Shown here: in pieces, positions 1 through 4,703 of the stretch | Layout: each line of letters begins with the position of its first letter | Position numbering within the stretch: the stretch's first letter is position 1 | NCBI GenBank assembly: GCA_902795715.1 | Contig: CADBME010000179.1 | Span: 1 to 5,176 of the forward strand | DNA length: 5,176 nt | From: an uncultured Lachnospiraceae bacterium | GTDB lineage: Bacteria; Bacillota_A; Clostridia; Lachnospirales; Lachnospiraceae | Direction: 5' to 3' | Made by a program: the position numbers and the translations under genes | The notes under the pieces: generated by a model | Database searches by the model: none | The model's input: the letters and a program-made list of their open reading frames with translations, nothing else | Told to the model about the DNA's origin: nothing

Positions 1-1
1 C

Positions 2-562
2 GAAAGACTACTTTCCCATAGACCGACTGGCACAGTTGATTTGCCTGATTTTGATTATAGAACATTACCCGGAGAAATCCCGATTCTTTCTATAACCGGC
101 TGGTCCGGCAGCGGTAAAACGACCTTCCTTGAAAGACTGATTCCCCTCTTAAAAGAAAAGGGGGTTTCTGTCGCCTGCATCAAGCACGATGCCCATCATT
201 TTGAAATTGATAAGGAAGGTAAAGACAGCTTTCGTATAAGTAAAGCCGGTGCGGTCATGACCGGATTGCTTTCTTCACAGAAAGGCGTGTGGATGGAGAA
301 CCGTTCCATAAGTCTGGAAGAGATGATTCGTTTTGTTCACGACGTGGACCTGATTCTCCTGGAAGGAGGAAGCAGTACTCCATATCCTAAGATTCTGATT
401 TATCGGGAAGAATTGGGAAAAGATATGCGCGTGGACCCGGAAAAATGCCTTGCTGTGGTCAGCGACCGACCTCTTCCGGGTCAGATAAGACAGTTCCGGT
501 TCGAAGAGATGGATAAAGTGGTCAATCTTATTACTGATTATTTAAAAAGGAAAGAAAAATAA
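2..562 (+). CDS. mobB: MobB-like molybdopterin-guanine dinucleotide biosynthesis GTPase (5' end uncertain, open to left edge)
   Basis: P-loop GTP-binding protein of the MobB family, which helps MobA attach GMP to molybdopterin to form the MGD cofactor of enzymes such as formate dehydrogenases, in the cytoplasm. Counting from the TTG at 41, the Walker A motif GWSGSGKT is at residues 20-27. The family-typical segment IKHDAHHFEID is at 47-57, and a Walker-B-like DLILLEGG at 103-110. The length after the P-loop is normal for MobB. The start is unresolved: the only initiator in frame is TTG at 41, which has no Shine-Dalgarno sequence, and the frame stays open to the window edge (residues ERLLSHRPTGTVD before the TTG). 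The gene may therefore begin upstream, possibly as the C-terminal part of a larger molybdenum-cofactor protein. The family call is firm. The exact start and any fusion are inference. Confidence 0.85.
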   Translation, partial: ERLLSHRPTGTVDLPDFDYRTLPGEIPILSITGWSGSGKTTFLERLIPLLKEKGVSVACIKHDAHHFEIDKEGKDSFRISKAGAVMTGLLSSQKGVWMENRSISLEEMIRFVHDVDLILLEGGSSTPYPKILIYREELGKDMRVDPEKCLAVVSDRPLPGQIRQFRFEEMDKVVNLITDYLKRKEK

Positions 563-563
563 A

Positions 564-570
564 GAAAGGA
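564..570 (+). promoter_or_regulatory. Ribosome binding site for the secreted repeat protein
   Basis: GAAAGGA touches the first ATG (571) with no spacing but lies 6 bases before the second ATG (577). This favours 577 as the true start. Confidence 0.65.
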
Positions 571-576
571 ATGTAT

Positions 577-1212
577 ATGAAAAAAGGTGCTTACACAAGT
601 TTGTTTGTCATTTTGTCAATCTGGATGCTTAGTATTATACCGGTTTGTGCTTCCTCTAAGCTTCCCAAAATCAAAGACATCGAATACGAGGGAAAGAAAG
701 ATGTGGAGGTTGAATTTGCCGGCCGGGTCCGTTACAGAAATGTCAAAGTGACAGTGAAAGAGTGCTCGACGGGTAAATCCTACAAGGCAAAAATAGTCGA
801 AAAAGAGTCCAAAAACCTGACTTTCACCTTAAAGAGTGCAAAAGCCGGAAAATATCAGATTAAGATCAGCGGAATTCGAAAAAAAGGTCGACTCAAAAGT
901 CGTACTATTCGGGCAAATTTCCGTATAGCAAAAAAAGATGAGATTCTTGTCGAAGAGGTGGAATACTCAGCAAAGAAAAAGATTATTTCTTTTGATTTCC
1001 AGGGATCCCTGCATTATGAAAATCTGAAAGTAATCATCAAGGATAGTGACGGAAAACAATACGTCAAAAAAATCATCAAGGCCGATGAAGACGATATATA
1101 TGTAAAAGTTAAAAAACTGAAATCCGGTAAAAAATACAGCTATAAGATTACAGGCGTTGCCAGAGCAGGAAGCAGTAATTATAAGACGGTAAAAGGATCA
1201 TTCAGACCCTGA
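577..1212 (+). CDS. Secreted lysine-rich protein with two tandem beta-sandwich-like modules
   Basis: I do not recognise a named family. The N-terminus is a clear signal peptide: MKKGAYTS, then a hydrophobic core (LFVILSIWMLSIIPV) and a likely signal peptidase I site after VCA, before SSKLPK. The mature protein is an internal duplication of about 85 residues, roughly residues 32-115 and 125-209 counted from the 577 start. The aligned repeats share IEYEGKKDVEVEF / VEYSAKKKIISFDF, then RYRNVKVTVK / HYENLKVIIK, then SAKAGKYQIKISGI / KLKSGKKYSYKITGV. The alternating hydrophobic pattern suggests an Ig- or fibronectin-III-like fold. The protein is strongly basic and has no anchor, LPXTG motif or catalytic motif, so it is probably released or held to the wall by charge. 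The ATG at 577 is preferred over 571 on ribosome-binding-site spacing. It follows mobB by 14 bases and is probably co-transcribed, but no functional link is evident. A hairpin terminator follows 54 bases after the stop. Confidence 0.75.
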   Translation: MKKGAYTSLFVILSIWMLSIIPVCASSKLPKIKDIEYEGKKDVEVEFAGRVRYRNVKVTVKECSTGKSYKAKIVEKESKNLTFTLKSAKAGKYQIKISGIRKKGRLKSRTIRANFRIAKKDEILVEEVEYSAKKKIISFDFQGSLHYENLKVIIKDSDGKQYVKKIIKADEDDIYVKVKKLKSGKKYSYKITGVARAGSSNYKTVKGSFRP

Positions 1213-1265
1213 TTGCTGCCTCGATTTTTGCTTACGGTAAAAAAAGTCAGAAAATATAATTAAAA

Positions 1266-1311
1266 AAAAGGGCCAAATCTTACTCCATAAGGGAAGGGAT
1301 CTGGCCCTTTT
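1266..1311. terminator. Bidirectional intrinsic terminator between convergent units
   Basis: AAAAGGGCCA (1266-1275) pairs with TGGCCCTTTT (1302-1311). The stem continues after one A/C mismatch through ATC/GAT and two wobble pairs, leaving a ~14-base loop. On the + strand a T-run forms the 3' side (CCCTTTTC). On the - strand the hairpin is followed by eight T (complement of 1262-1269). It ends the secreted-protein unit on + and the type VII cassette on -. Stretch 1213-1320 holds nothing else I can support. Confidence 0.85.
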
Positions 1312-1323
1312 CCTGTTGTCAAA

Positions 1324-1728
1324 CTAATCAACAGGCATAAGAAGATAATTTCCATTTTCGTCTTTCACAACTCCCAGATATCCTTCATAGCTCATTGTAA
1401 TATCGTAGACATCACCTTTTTCATCCGTAAGATTCATGGAATAAGCCCCACCACTTTTATCCAGATTTGTGATGTCGACAATACGGCCGCAACCTATTTC
1501 ACTGAGTCTTTCGGCTGCTCCTTTTGCAGGGTTCTCTTTCACATTCAGTTTATCAACAAACATTTTTTTATTGGCTTCAATCACGGATACTTCCTTCATG
1601 GTCGTTTCCTCCTCAACACGGTCACTTTCTTTGTTTTGGTTCTTATTTACAGACAAACAGGCTTCTAAAAGAAGACAGCTTACCAGTATAATAATACAGA
1701 GTAAAAACCATTTTGTTTTCTTTTTCAT
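1324..1728 (-). CDS. Small lipoprotein, candidate immunity partner of the upstream metallopeptidase effector
   Basis: A 134-residue exported protein of no family I can name. The N-terminus MKKKTKW plus a hydrophobic stretch (residues 7-21) is a signal peptide. Two cysteines could be lipidated: C18 in LVSC, which fits the lipobox consensus, or C24 in LEAC, which is better placed after the core but has an unusual Glu at -2. A polar linker (about 25-50) follows. The C-terminal domain (about 50-134) has alternating strands such as AYSMNLTDEKGDVYDITMSY and YLGVVKDENGNYLLMPVD, similar in rhythm to PepSY-like or other small beta-rich lipoproteins. The start at 1728 has AAAGGA 5 bases upstream; two earlier ATGs in frame (1752 and 1761) lack a good site. 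It lies 70 bases after the metallopeptidase effector gene, same strand, and ends at the shared terminator. The immunity role is inferred from position and surface location, by analogy with the lipoprotein immunity protein TilA of the staphylococcal T7SS lipase TslA. Confidence 0.7.
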   Translation of the reverse strand: MKKKTKWFLLCIIILVSCLLLEACLSVNKNQNKESDRVEEETTMKEVSVIEANKKMFVDKLNVKENPAKGAAERLSEIGCGRIVDITNLDKSGGAYSMNLTDEKGDVYDITMSYEGYLGVVKDENGNYLLMPVD

Positions 1729-1733
1729 AGTCT

Positions 1734-1739
1734 TCCTTT
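1734..1739 (-). promoter_or_regulatory. Ribosome binding site fixing the lipoprotein start at 1728
   Basis: On the - strand AAAGGA is followed by AGACT and then ATG at 1728. The site lies inside the longer reading frame that would start at 1761, so the longer start is unlikely. Confidence 0.65.
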
Positions 1740-1763
1740 CTATCCGATGCATCTTTGGCATAC

Positions 1764-1780
1764 TTCATACCATGTATGAA
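1764..1780. repeat. Perfect 7-bp inverted repeat between effector and lipoprotein genes
   Basis: TTCATAC, a 3-base spacer CAT, then GTATGAA. It lies in the 70-base gap between the effector stop and the lipoprotein start. It has no T-run, so it is not a standard terminator. An operator or a small RNA hairpin is possible, and chance cannot be excluded. Confidence 0.35.
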
Positions 1781-1798
1781 ATATGTTAAATAATCCCA

Positions 1799-2743
1799 TC
1801 ACCAGGTTCCCGCGTATGTGGGTGTGTGACCTTTGATGTCGTTATACTGTCCTGCGAAACTTTTGGCATCGTATTCGATTGGCTGTTCAACATAAGCATC
1901 ATATCCATCTTTATATGGATCTTTATAGTCATTGAAATTATCAGCCCACTGTTGTCTTGTCTCTGCGGATACTTTGTATTGGTCAGGATGATCTACTACC
2001 GCCTTTTGATAAGCATGTCTCATTTCATGAATCATTGTACGCATAATCTTATAACTGTCACTATTTTCCTTAGCAGGGTCAATGTAATCCAGATTGATCC
2101 TTACGATATTCTTTTTATTTGAGTATTGTCCCCGGGTAGATTCTTTGAGATGGGAAAACTCACAATAAGCTACATTTATGCCCATCAGTGCATTAAGTTC
2201 TGCCAGAAAACTGACGAGCATTTCTTTTCTCTCTTCCAGAGACGCTTTATTCCATGTTTCTTCAGAATATGCTGTTTTCTTAAGTAAATCCTGTGCAGAA
2301 TAAGACATATAGCGATCGTGTATGGCTTCATTAAGCTTTTCCTCATCATCCCAATATCTGGAAATCAGTTCCAGAGTTTCAATCAGTCTGGAAAATGAAT
2401 TTATATATCCGAATTCTCCACTGCCGGCAACATCCTGCATGTCTTTTGATCCTGTTATGATACCTGAGGACATTCCGAGGATTTCTTTTTCATTTTGCTT
2501 ATATGCATTGGCAATCTTTAAAAGAGCACCATGAAAAGACGAGGCCTTTGCAGCATCATCCAGCAGAGACTGGTTAATACCGTTAAGAGCGGCACGGATT
2601 TGACTTGATTGGGATCCCATTATTCCTAAATTGTTATTTACATCTTTAAGTTTGTCAGAAAGGGAACGAATTGTGGTACCGCAGCTTTCTAATTCACCTG
2701 CGCTATTGTTTATTTTATCCGGTTCAACAAATATGTTACTCAT
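1799..2743 (-). CDS. Putative type VII secretion effector: WXG100/LXG-like N-terminus plus HExxH zinc metallopeptidase domain
   Basis: A 314-residue protein with no signal peptide or membrane segment. Residues about 1-95 (MSNIFVEPDKINNSAGELES through NAYKQNEKEILG) form a heptad-rich helical hairpin like the WXG100/LXG modules that direct proteins to the Firmicutes type VII system. A helical linker follows (about 115-185). The C-terminal domain (about 185-314) holds MIHEMRHAYQ, with the zinc-binding HExxH as H239, E240 and H243, and later EQPIEYDAKSFA, where E290 is the likely third ligand. This pattern is typical of polymorphic-toxin metallopeptidases (Tox-MPTase type), which cleave proteins. 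The substrate is unknown. The ATG at 2743 has AAAGGAG 9 bases upstream; a TTG at 2752 is a weaker option. Its first codons overlap the stop of the upstream gene in ATGAGTAA, implying translational coupling. The C-terminus ends in GTW, with no separate extra domain. It is shorter than a classical LXG toxin. Enzyme class is fairly sure; secretion and toxicity are inferred. Confidence 0.8.
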   Translation of the reverse strand: MSNIFVEPDKINNSAGELESCGTTIRSLSDKLKDVNNNLGIMGSQSSQIRAALNGINQSLLDDAAKASSFHGALLKIANAYKQNEKEILGMSSGIITGSKDMQDVAGSGEFGYINSFSRLIETLELISRYWDDEEKLNEAIHDRYMSYSAQDLLKKTAYSEETWNKASLEERKEMLVSFLAELNALMGINVAYCEFSHLKESTRGQYSNKKNIVRINLDYIDPAKENSDSYKIMRTMIHEMRHAYQKAVVDHPDQYKVSAETRQQWADNFNDYKDPYKDGYDAYVEQPIEYDAKSFAGQYNDIKGHTPTYAGTW

Positions 2744-3335
2744 TATCAACAACTCCTTTCAGACATGTAGCATGTGCGGATATAAGAAAATCTGACATTC
2801 GTTCTATGGCCTCAGGTTCCTCTCCTGATTCACATGTTGTCTCATATACTTGGTCCAGGTCAGGAGAATGTTCAGTAACGACAATGATCTTATCTTCAGA
2901 TTTTTTTTGAACATCTTTTTTGAAGTAAGATCCTGCTATACCGATTCCGGAAGCAGCTCCGATGGCCATGGTTATATAAGGAAAAAGTGTAAAACGGACA
3001 TTTTCTACACCATACTCTTTATCTATCACCACGATTTCTTCCTGTGCAAAATAGATGTTTCGAAACTCATACTTGAAGCTTTCATCTGGTTTAATCAGTA
3101 AGCTATAAAGGCTGGAACGAACGACAACGAGAGAAAGTAAAATGATTTCGAGAGATTGATTGATGGATTCCTGATTTTCATTGCTTATTAACTCTTTTTG
3201 AAGGCCAATATGGTTTTCGTTGTATTCCGAGGGATGATCCATGGCTTTGATATTTGTACCGGGTATCTCCGGAATATCAAGTACAGCAATCATATGCTGC
3301 AGATCCTTAATTCTAATCACTGCTCTGCTGGGCAC
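2736..3335 (-). CDS. Uncharacterised 199-residue accessory protein of the type VII effector cassette, possibly EspG/DUF5081-like chaperone
   Basis: First gene of the three-gene unit; I do not recognise the family with certainty. The start is GTG at 3335, well supported by AGGAGGAG 6 bases upstream. The N-terminal part (residues 8-30, RIKDLQHMIAVLDIPEIPG) has a helix-plus-proline pattern recalling the start of EspG-type chaperones of ESX systems. A helical stretch (about 55-80) follows, then a strand-rich part (about 85-120, KYEFRNIYFAQEEIVVIDKE). A hydrophobic glycine/alanine-rich segment (about 115-138, FTLFPYITMAIGAASGIGIA) could be a membrane segment or a buried hairpin. The C-terminal tail (about 139-199) is acidic, then helical. 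The stop overlaps the effector start by 8 bases, so the two proteins are probably made together. A chaperone, adaptor or targeting role for the effector is inferred from position only. An immunity protein with a membrane segment is the main alternative. Confidence 0.7.
   Translation of the reverse strand: MPSRAVIRIKDLQHMIAVLDIPEIPGTNIKAMDHPSEYNENHIGLQKELISNENQESINQSLEIILLSLVVVRSSLYSLLIKPDESFKYEFRNIYFAQEEIVVIDKEYGVENVRFTLFPYITMAIGAASGIGIAGSYFKKDVQKKSEDKIIVVTEHSPDLDQVYETTCESGEEPEAIERMSDFLISAHATCLKGVVDNE
2753..2759 (-). promoter_or_regulatory. Ribosome binding site for the metallopeptidase effector
   Basis: AAAGGAG on the - strand, 9 bases before the ATG at 2743, inside the 3' end of the preceding gene. 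It supports 2743 over the upstream TTG at 2752. Confidence 0.6.
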
Positions 3336-3341
3336 TTCAAT

Positions 3342-3349
3342 CTCCTCCT
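3342..3349 (-). promoter_or_regulatory. Strong ribosome binding site selecting a GTG start
   Basis: AGGAGGAG on the - strand, 6 bases before GTG at 3335. No ATG occurs nearby in frame until residue 15, so this site decides the start of the accessory gene. Confidence 0.8.
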
Positions 3350-3413
3350 AAATGATTCTTAATCTTCTATGATTTATTACAAGTCATTTTTATTATTCAT
3401 TTTTTACAAGCTC

Positions 3414-3444
3414 AGTATACCATTGCATTGTTTTTTCTTGTAAA
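3414..3444 (-). promoter_or_regulatory. Sigma-A-like promoter of the type VII effector cassette
   Basis: On the - strand the -10 is TATACT (3419-3414), preceded by TGG, giving an extended -10. The -35 candidate is TTTACA (3444-3439, 19-base spacer) or TTACAA (3443-3438, 18-base spacer). The leader to the GTG would be about 70 bases. The -35 fit is moderate; the extended -10 compensates. Confidence 0.55.
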
Positions 3445-3528
3445 ATTTCTCTGCAGAATGATAGAAAGGATTGTTCAGAAAGGGAGAACAGGAAGTAGAA
3501 TTATGAAAAAGGAGTCATAAATAAAGAC

Positions 3529-3556
3529 TTGAAATCCCTTATATAGGAATTATAAT
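3529..3556 (+). promoter_or_regulatory. Sigma-A-like promoter of the small membrane protein gene
   Basis: TTGAAA (3529-3534), a 16-base spacer, then a perfect TATAAT (3551-3556). Transcription would begin near 3563, about 45 bases before the ATG at 3607. It faces away from the cassette promoter, making 3336-3606 a divergent control region. The rest of that region is AT-rich, with no clear operator seen. Confidence 0.7.
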
Positions 3557-3592
3557 AAAAGTGAAGATACTGTGGGAATGGCGCAGGGATGA

Positions 3593-3599
3593 AAAGGAG
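3593..3599 (+). promoter_or_regulatory. Ribosome binding site favouring the ATG at 3607
   Basis: AAAGGAG lies 7 bases before ATG 3607 but downstream of the earlier in-frame ATG at 3589. The shorter product is therefore more likely. Confidence 0.65.
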
Positions 3600-3606
3600 T
3601 GGTTCT

Positions 3607-3906
3607 ATGCCCCCATTGACAATTCTGATGTTTATATTTTCAGCTGCTCTTCTACTATATGCCGGAATTATGGCAGTGACCAAAAACTACAATATGCTGC
3701 CGGTAAGAGCAAGAGTGTCTGTTAACCCAAAAGATAAAAAAGCCTATGCTTTTCAGTTATCCAAGGCTATAGCCGTAAGTGCCGCTGTGCCGGCCTTAAC
3801 CGGCCTTACCGCAATATGGAGTGAATTAGCTGCGGGAATTGTTTTTGTTCTGGCCTTGATTGTGACCCTTTGGATTGCGACAAAAATCATGAAAAATGTG
3901 AAATGA
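3607..3906 (+). CDS. Small integral membrane protein of unknown function (three predicted membrane segments)
   Basis: A 99-residue hydrophobic protein; I cannot assign a named function. Membrane segments are visible at about residues 3-24 (PLTILMFIFSAALLLYAGIM), 53-71 (KAIAVSAAVPALTGLTAIW) and 75-94 (LAAGIVFVLALIVTLWIATK). A basic loop between the first two (TKNYNMLPVRARVSVNPKDKK) should face the cytoplasm. The layout of one membrane segment, a polar ~25-residue loop and two further segments resembles small clostridial membrane families such as DUF3784, but this resemblance is only by eye. It has its own promoter and stands alone, divergent from the type VII cassette. That position would also allow a role linked to the cassette, for instance as a membrane immunity protein, although nothing in the sequence proves it. 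The start at 3607 is chosen for its Shine-Dalgarno spacing; 3589 would add six residues. Confidence 0.65.
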   Translation: MPPLTILMFIFSAALLLYAGIMAVTKNYNMLPVRARVSVNPKDKKAYAFQLSKAIAVSAAVPALTGLTAIWSELAAGIVFVLALIVTLWIATKIMKNVK

Positions 3907-3947
3907 TACATAAAGTTACTATCATATGCTTACAAGACAGGCTGCCG

Positions 3948-3980
3948 CTATAAAATGTGGACAGATACTATAAAATCTGT
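3948..3980. repeat. Short direct repeat CTATAAAAT (period 20) with a small hairpin
   Basis: CTATAAAAT occurs at 3948-3956 and 3968-3976, exactly 20 bases apart. ACAGAT (3961-3966) and ATCTGT (3975-3980) form a 6-bp stem with an 8-base loop. It follows the membrane protein gene and might assist 3' end formation. There is no T-run, so support is weak. Confidence 0.3.
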
Positions 3981-3996
3981 TGATAATAGGCAAAAA

Positions 3997-4066
3997 AATA
4001 GCGTCGCAGTTACAATCTGCCCATTTATATTAAAATGGGCGGGAATGATACTGCGACGTTGCTATT
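3997..4066. terminator. Long two-part hairpin, terminator of the acetyltransferase gene and possibly of both flanking units
   Basis: The outer stem pairs AATAGC (3997-4002) with GCTATT (4061-4066) and GTCGCAGT (4003-4010) with ACTGCGAC (4050-4057), with a 3-base bulge GTT. After an internal loop, GCCCATTT (4019-4026) pairs with AAATGGGC (4033-4040) around a 6-base loop. Read on the - strand the outer stem runs directly into seven T (complement of 3992-3998), a classical intrinsic terminator for the acetyltransferase gene. On the + strand it is followed by GTTCTTCTT, a weaker tail that could end the membrane protein transcript. It is larger than a usual terminator. The remainder of 3907-4094 contains only the short repeat at 3948-3980. 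Confidence 0.75.
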
Positions 4067-4094
4067 GTTCTTCTTATATTATTTAATAATCATC

Positions 4095-4616
4095 CTAGCG
4101 CTCCTCAAACCATTTTACTGCATAGGAGCATTCCGCTTCCACTTCGATACCTCTTTTTCTAGCCTCGTTTACAATACACTGAACCAGCTGCCCGGCAATC
4201 CCTTTGTTCTGATAGAGTTCCTCCACAACCGTGTGGTCTATGACCCATGTACCATTTGATTCGTAATAGCTGCAGTAGCCAACCTGATTCTTATTCACAT
4301 AGGCAACAGCCCGCTTGGCTGCCGGTACATAGACAACATCCAGATCTTCCACAAGATCAAAATACCGATCATGTTTATCGTCCGATTCAGAATTATCCAA
4401 AGGATCATTAGTACTGGGAAAGAAAGATGTGCCATCCGAAGAAACCGTTACAGATATACCATTTTCTCTGCAAAATGTCAAAATAAACTCCTTCACGGCC
4501 TCATTAGGTTCGTCAATCGATACATACAAGCCTCCGCATGTATCATGGATGTGAAGAATCACCGAGAAATTCTTCTGTATAAATCTTTTTAATCTGGCAG
4601 CCTCTGTAAAGTTCAT
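4095..4616 (-). CDS. GNAT-family acetyltransferase (small CG/YjdJ type) with an N-terminal HDTCGG domain
   Basis: A 173-residue cytoplasmic protein with two parts. The C-terminal part (about 98-173) matches the compact GCN5-related family seen in YjdJ and human NATD1: VGYCSYYESNGTWVIDHTVV, then the acetyl-CoA pyrophosphate loop YQNKGIAGQLV (Q136 to A141), then CSYAVKWF with the conserved cysteine C163. It probably transfers acetyl from acetyl-CoA; the substrate is unknown. The N-terminal ~70 residues form a separate domain with HIHDTCGG (22-29) and DGTSFF (61-66), resembling the small clostridial 'RDAC' proteins by eye. An acidic linker (about 69-92) joins the two. ATG 4616 has GGAGGAG just upstream; TTG at 4628 is unlikely. 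It lies 87 bases after the phosphatase gene on the same strand and is followed by a strong terminator. GNAT assignment is firm; the RDAC comparison is tentative. Confidence 0.85.
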   Translation of the reverse strand: MNFTEAARLKRFIQKNFSVILHIHDTCGGLYVSIDEPNEAVKEFILTFCRENGISVTVSSDGTSFFPSTNDPLDNSESDDKHDRYFDLVEDLDVVYVPAAKRAVAYVNKNQVGYCSYYESNGTWVIDHTVVEELYQNKGIAGQLVQCIVNEARKRGIEVEAECSYAVKWFEER

Positions 4617-4619
4617 ACT

Positions 4620-4626
4620 CTCCTCC
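4620..4626 (-). promoter_or_regulatory. Ribosome binding site for the acetyltransferase
   Basis: On the - strand GGAGGAG precedes ATG 4616. The GGAGG core is 5 bases from the ATG, which supports this start over the TTG at 4628. Confidence 0.65.
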
Positions 4627-4666
4627 AATCCGGCAATAAACTGTCATTATTTAATCTTCATTTTAT

Positions 4667-4702
4667 CCAATCTCTTCGCATTCCGGAGTCACCTGAGATT
4701 GG
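4667..4702. repeat. 8-bp inverted repeat between phosphatase and acetyltransferase genes
   Basis: CCAATCTC (4667-4674) and GAGATTGG (4695-4702) pair perfectly across a 20-base loop. It begins at the phosphatase stop codon on the - strand. No T-run follows, so it may be a weak terminator, a processing hairpin or an operator. Confidence 0.35.
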
Positions 4703-4703
4703 T

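Noticed and set aside
1469..1789. 106-codon + strand ORF antisense to the lipoprotein gene
   Set aside because: A shadow of the - strand gene, which has a signal peptide and ribosome binding site. The + strand product is low-complexity Ser/Phe-rich.
1826..2122. 98-codon + strand hydrophobic ORF antisense to the metallopeptidase domain
   Set aside because: The opposite strand encodes the HExxH domain. The hydrophobicity comes from reading its polar codons in antisense, and no start signal is evident.
3458..3520. A 20-codon + strand ORF (MIERIVQKGRTGSRIMKKES) in the divergent region
   Set aside because: It has no ribosome binding site, lies upstream of the + promoter at 3529-3556, and sits in AT/purine-rich DNA where such ORFs arise by chance.
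3501..3683. 60-codon - strand ORF across the membrane protein start
   Set aside because: It overlaps a good + strand promoter and start, and its product shows no family-like features.
3941..3980. The two CTATAAAAT copies as the start of a CRISPR or iteron array
   Set aside because: Only two 9-base copies are present in AT-rich DNA, with no further units. This is too little for an array or origin.
4027..4060. Start of a + strand ORF (4035-4259) in the hairpin, reading into the acetyltransferase region
   Set aside because: It begins inside the hairpin and is antisense to a confidently assigned GNAT gene.
4617..4703. Separate promoter for the acetyltransferase gene
   Set aside because: TTGGAT and TAAAAT/AATAAT-like hexamers occur, but none pair at 16-18 base spacing, so read-through from the phosphatase gene is as likely.
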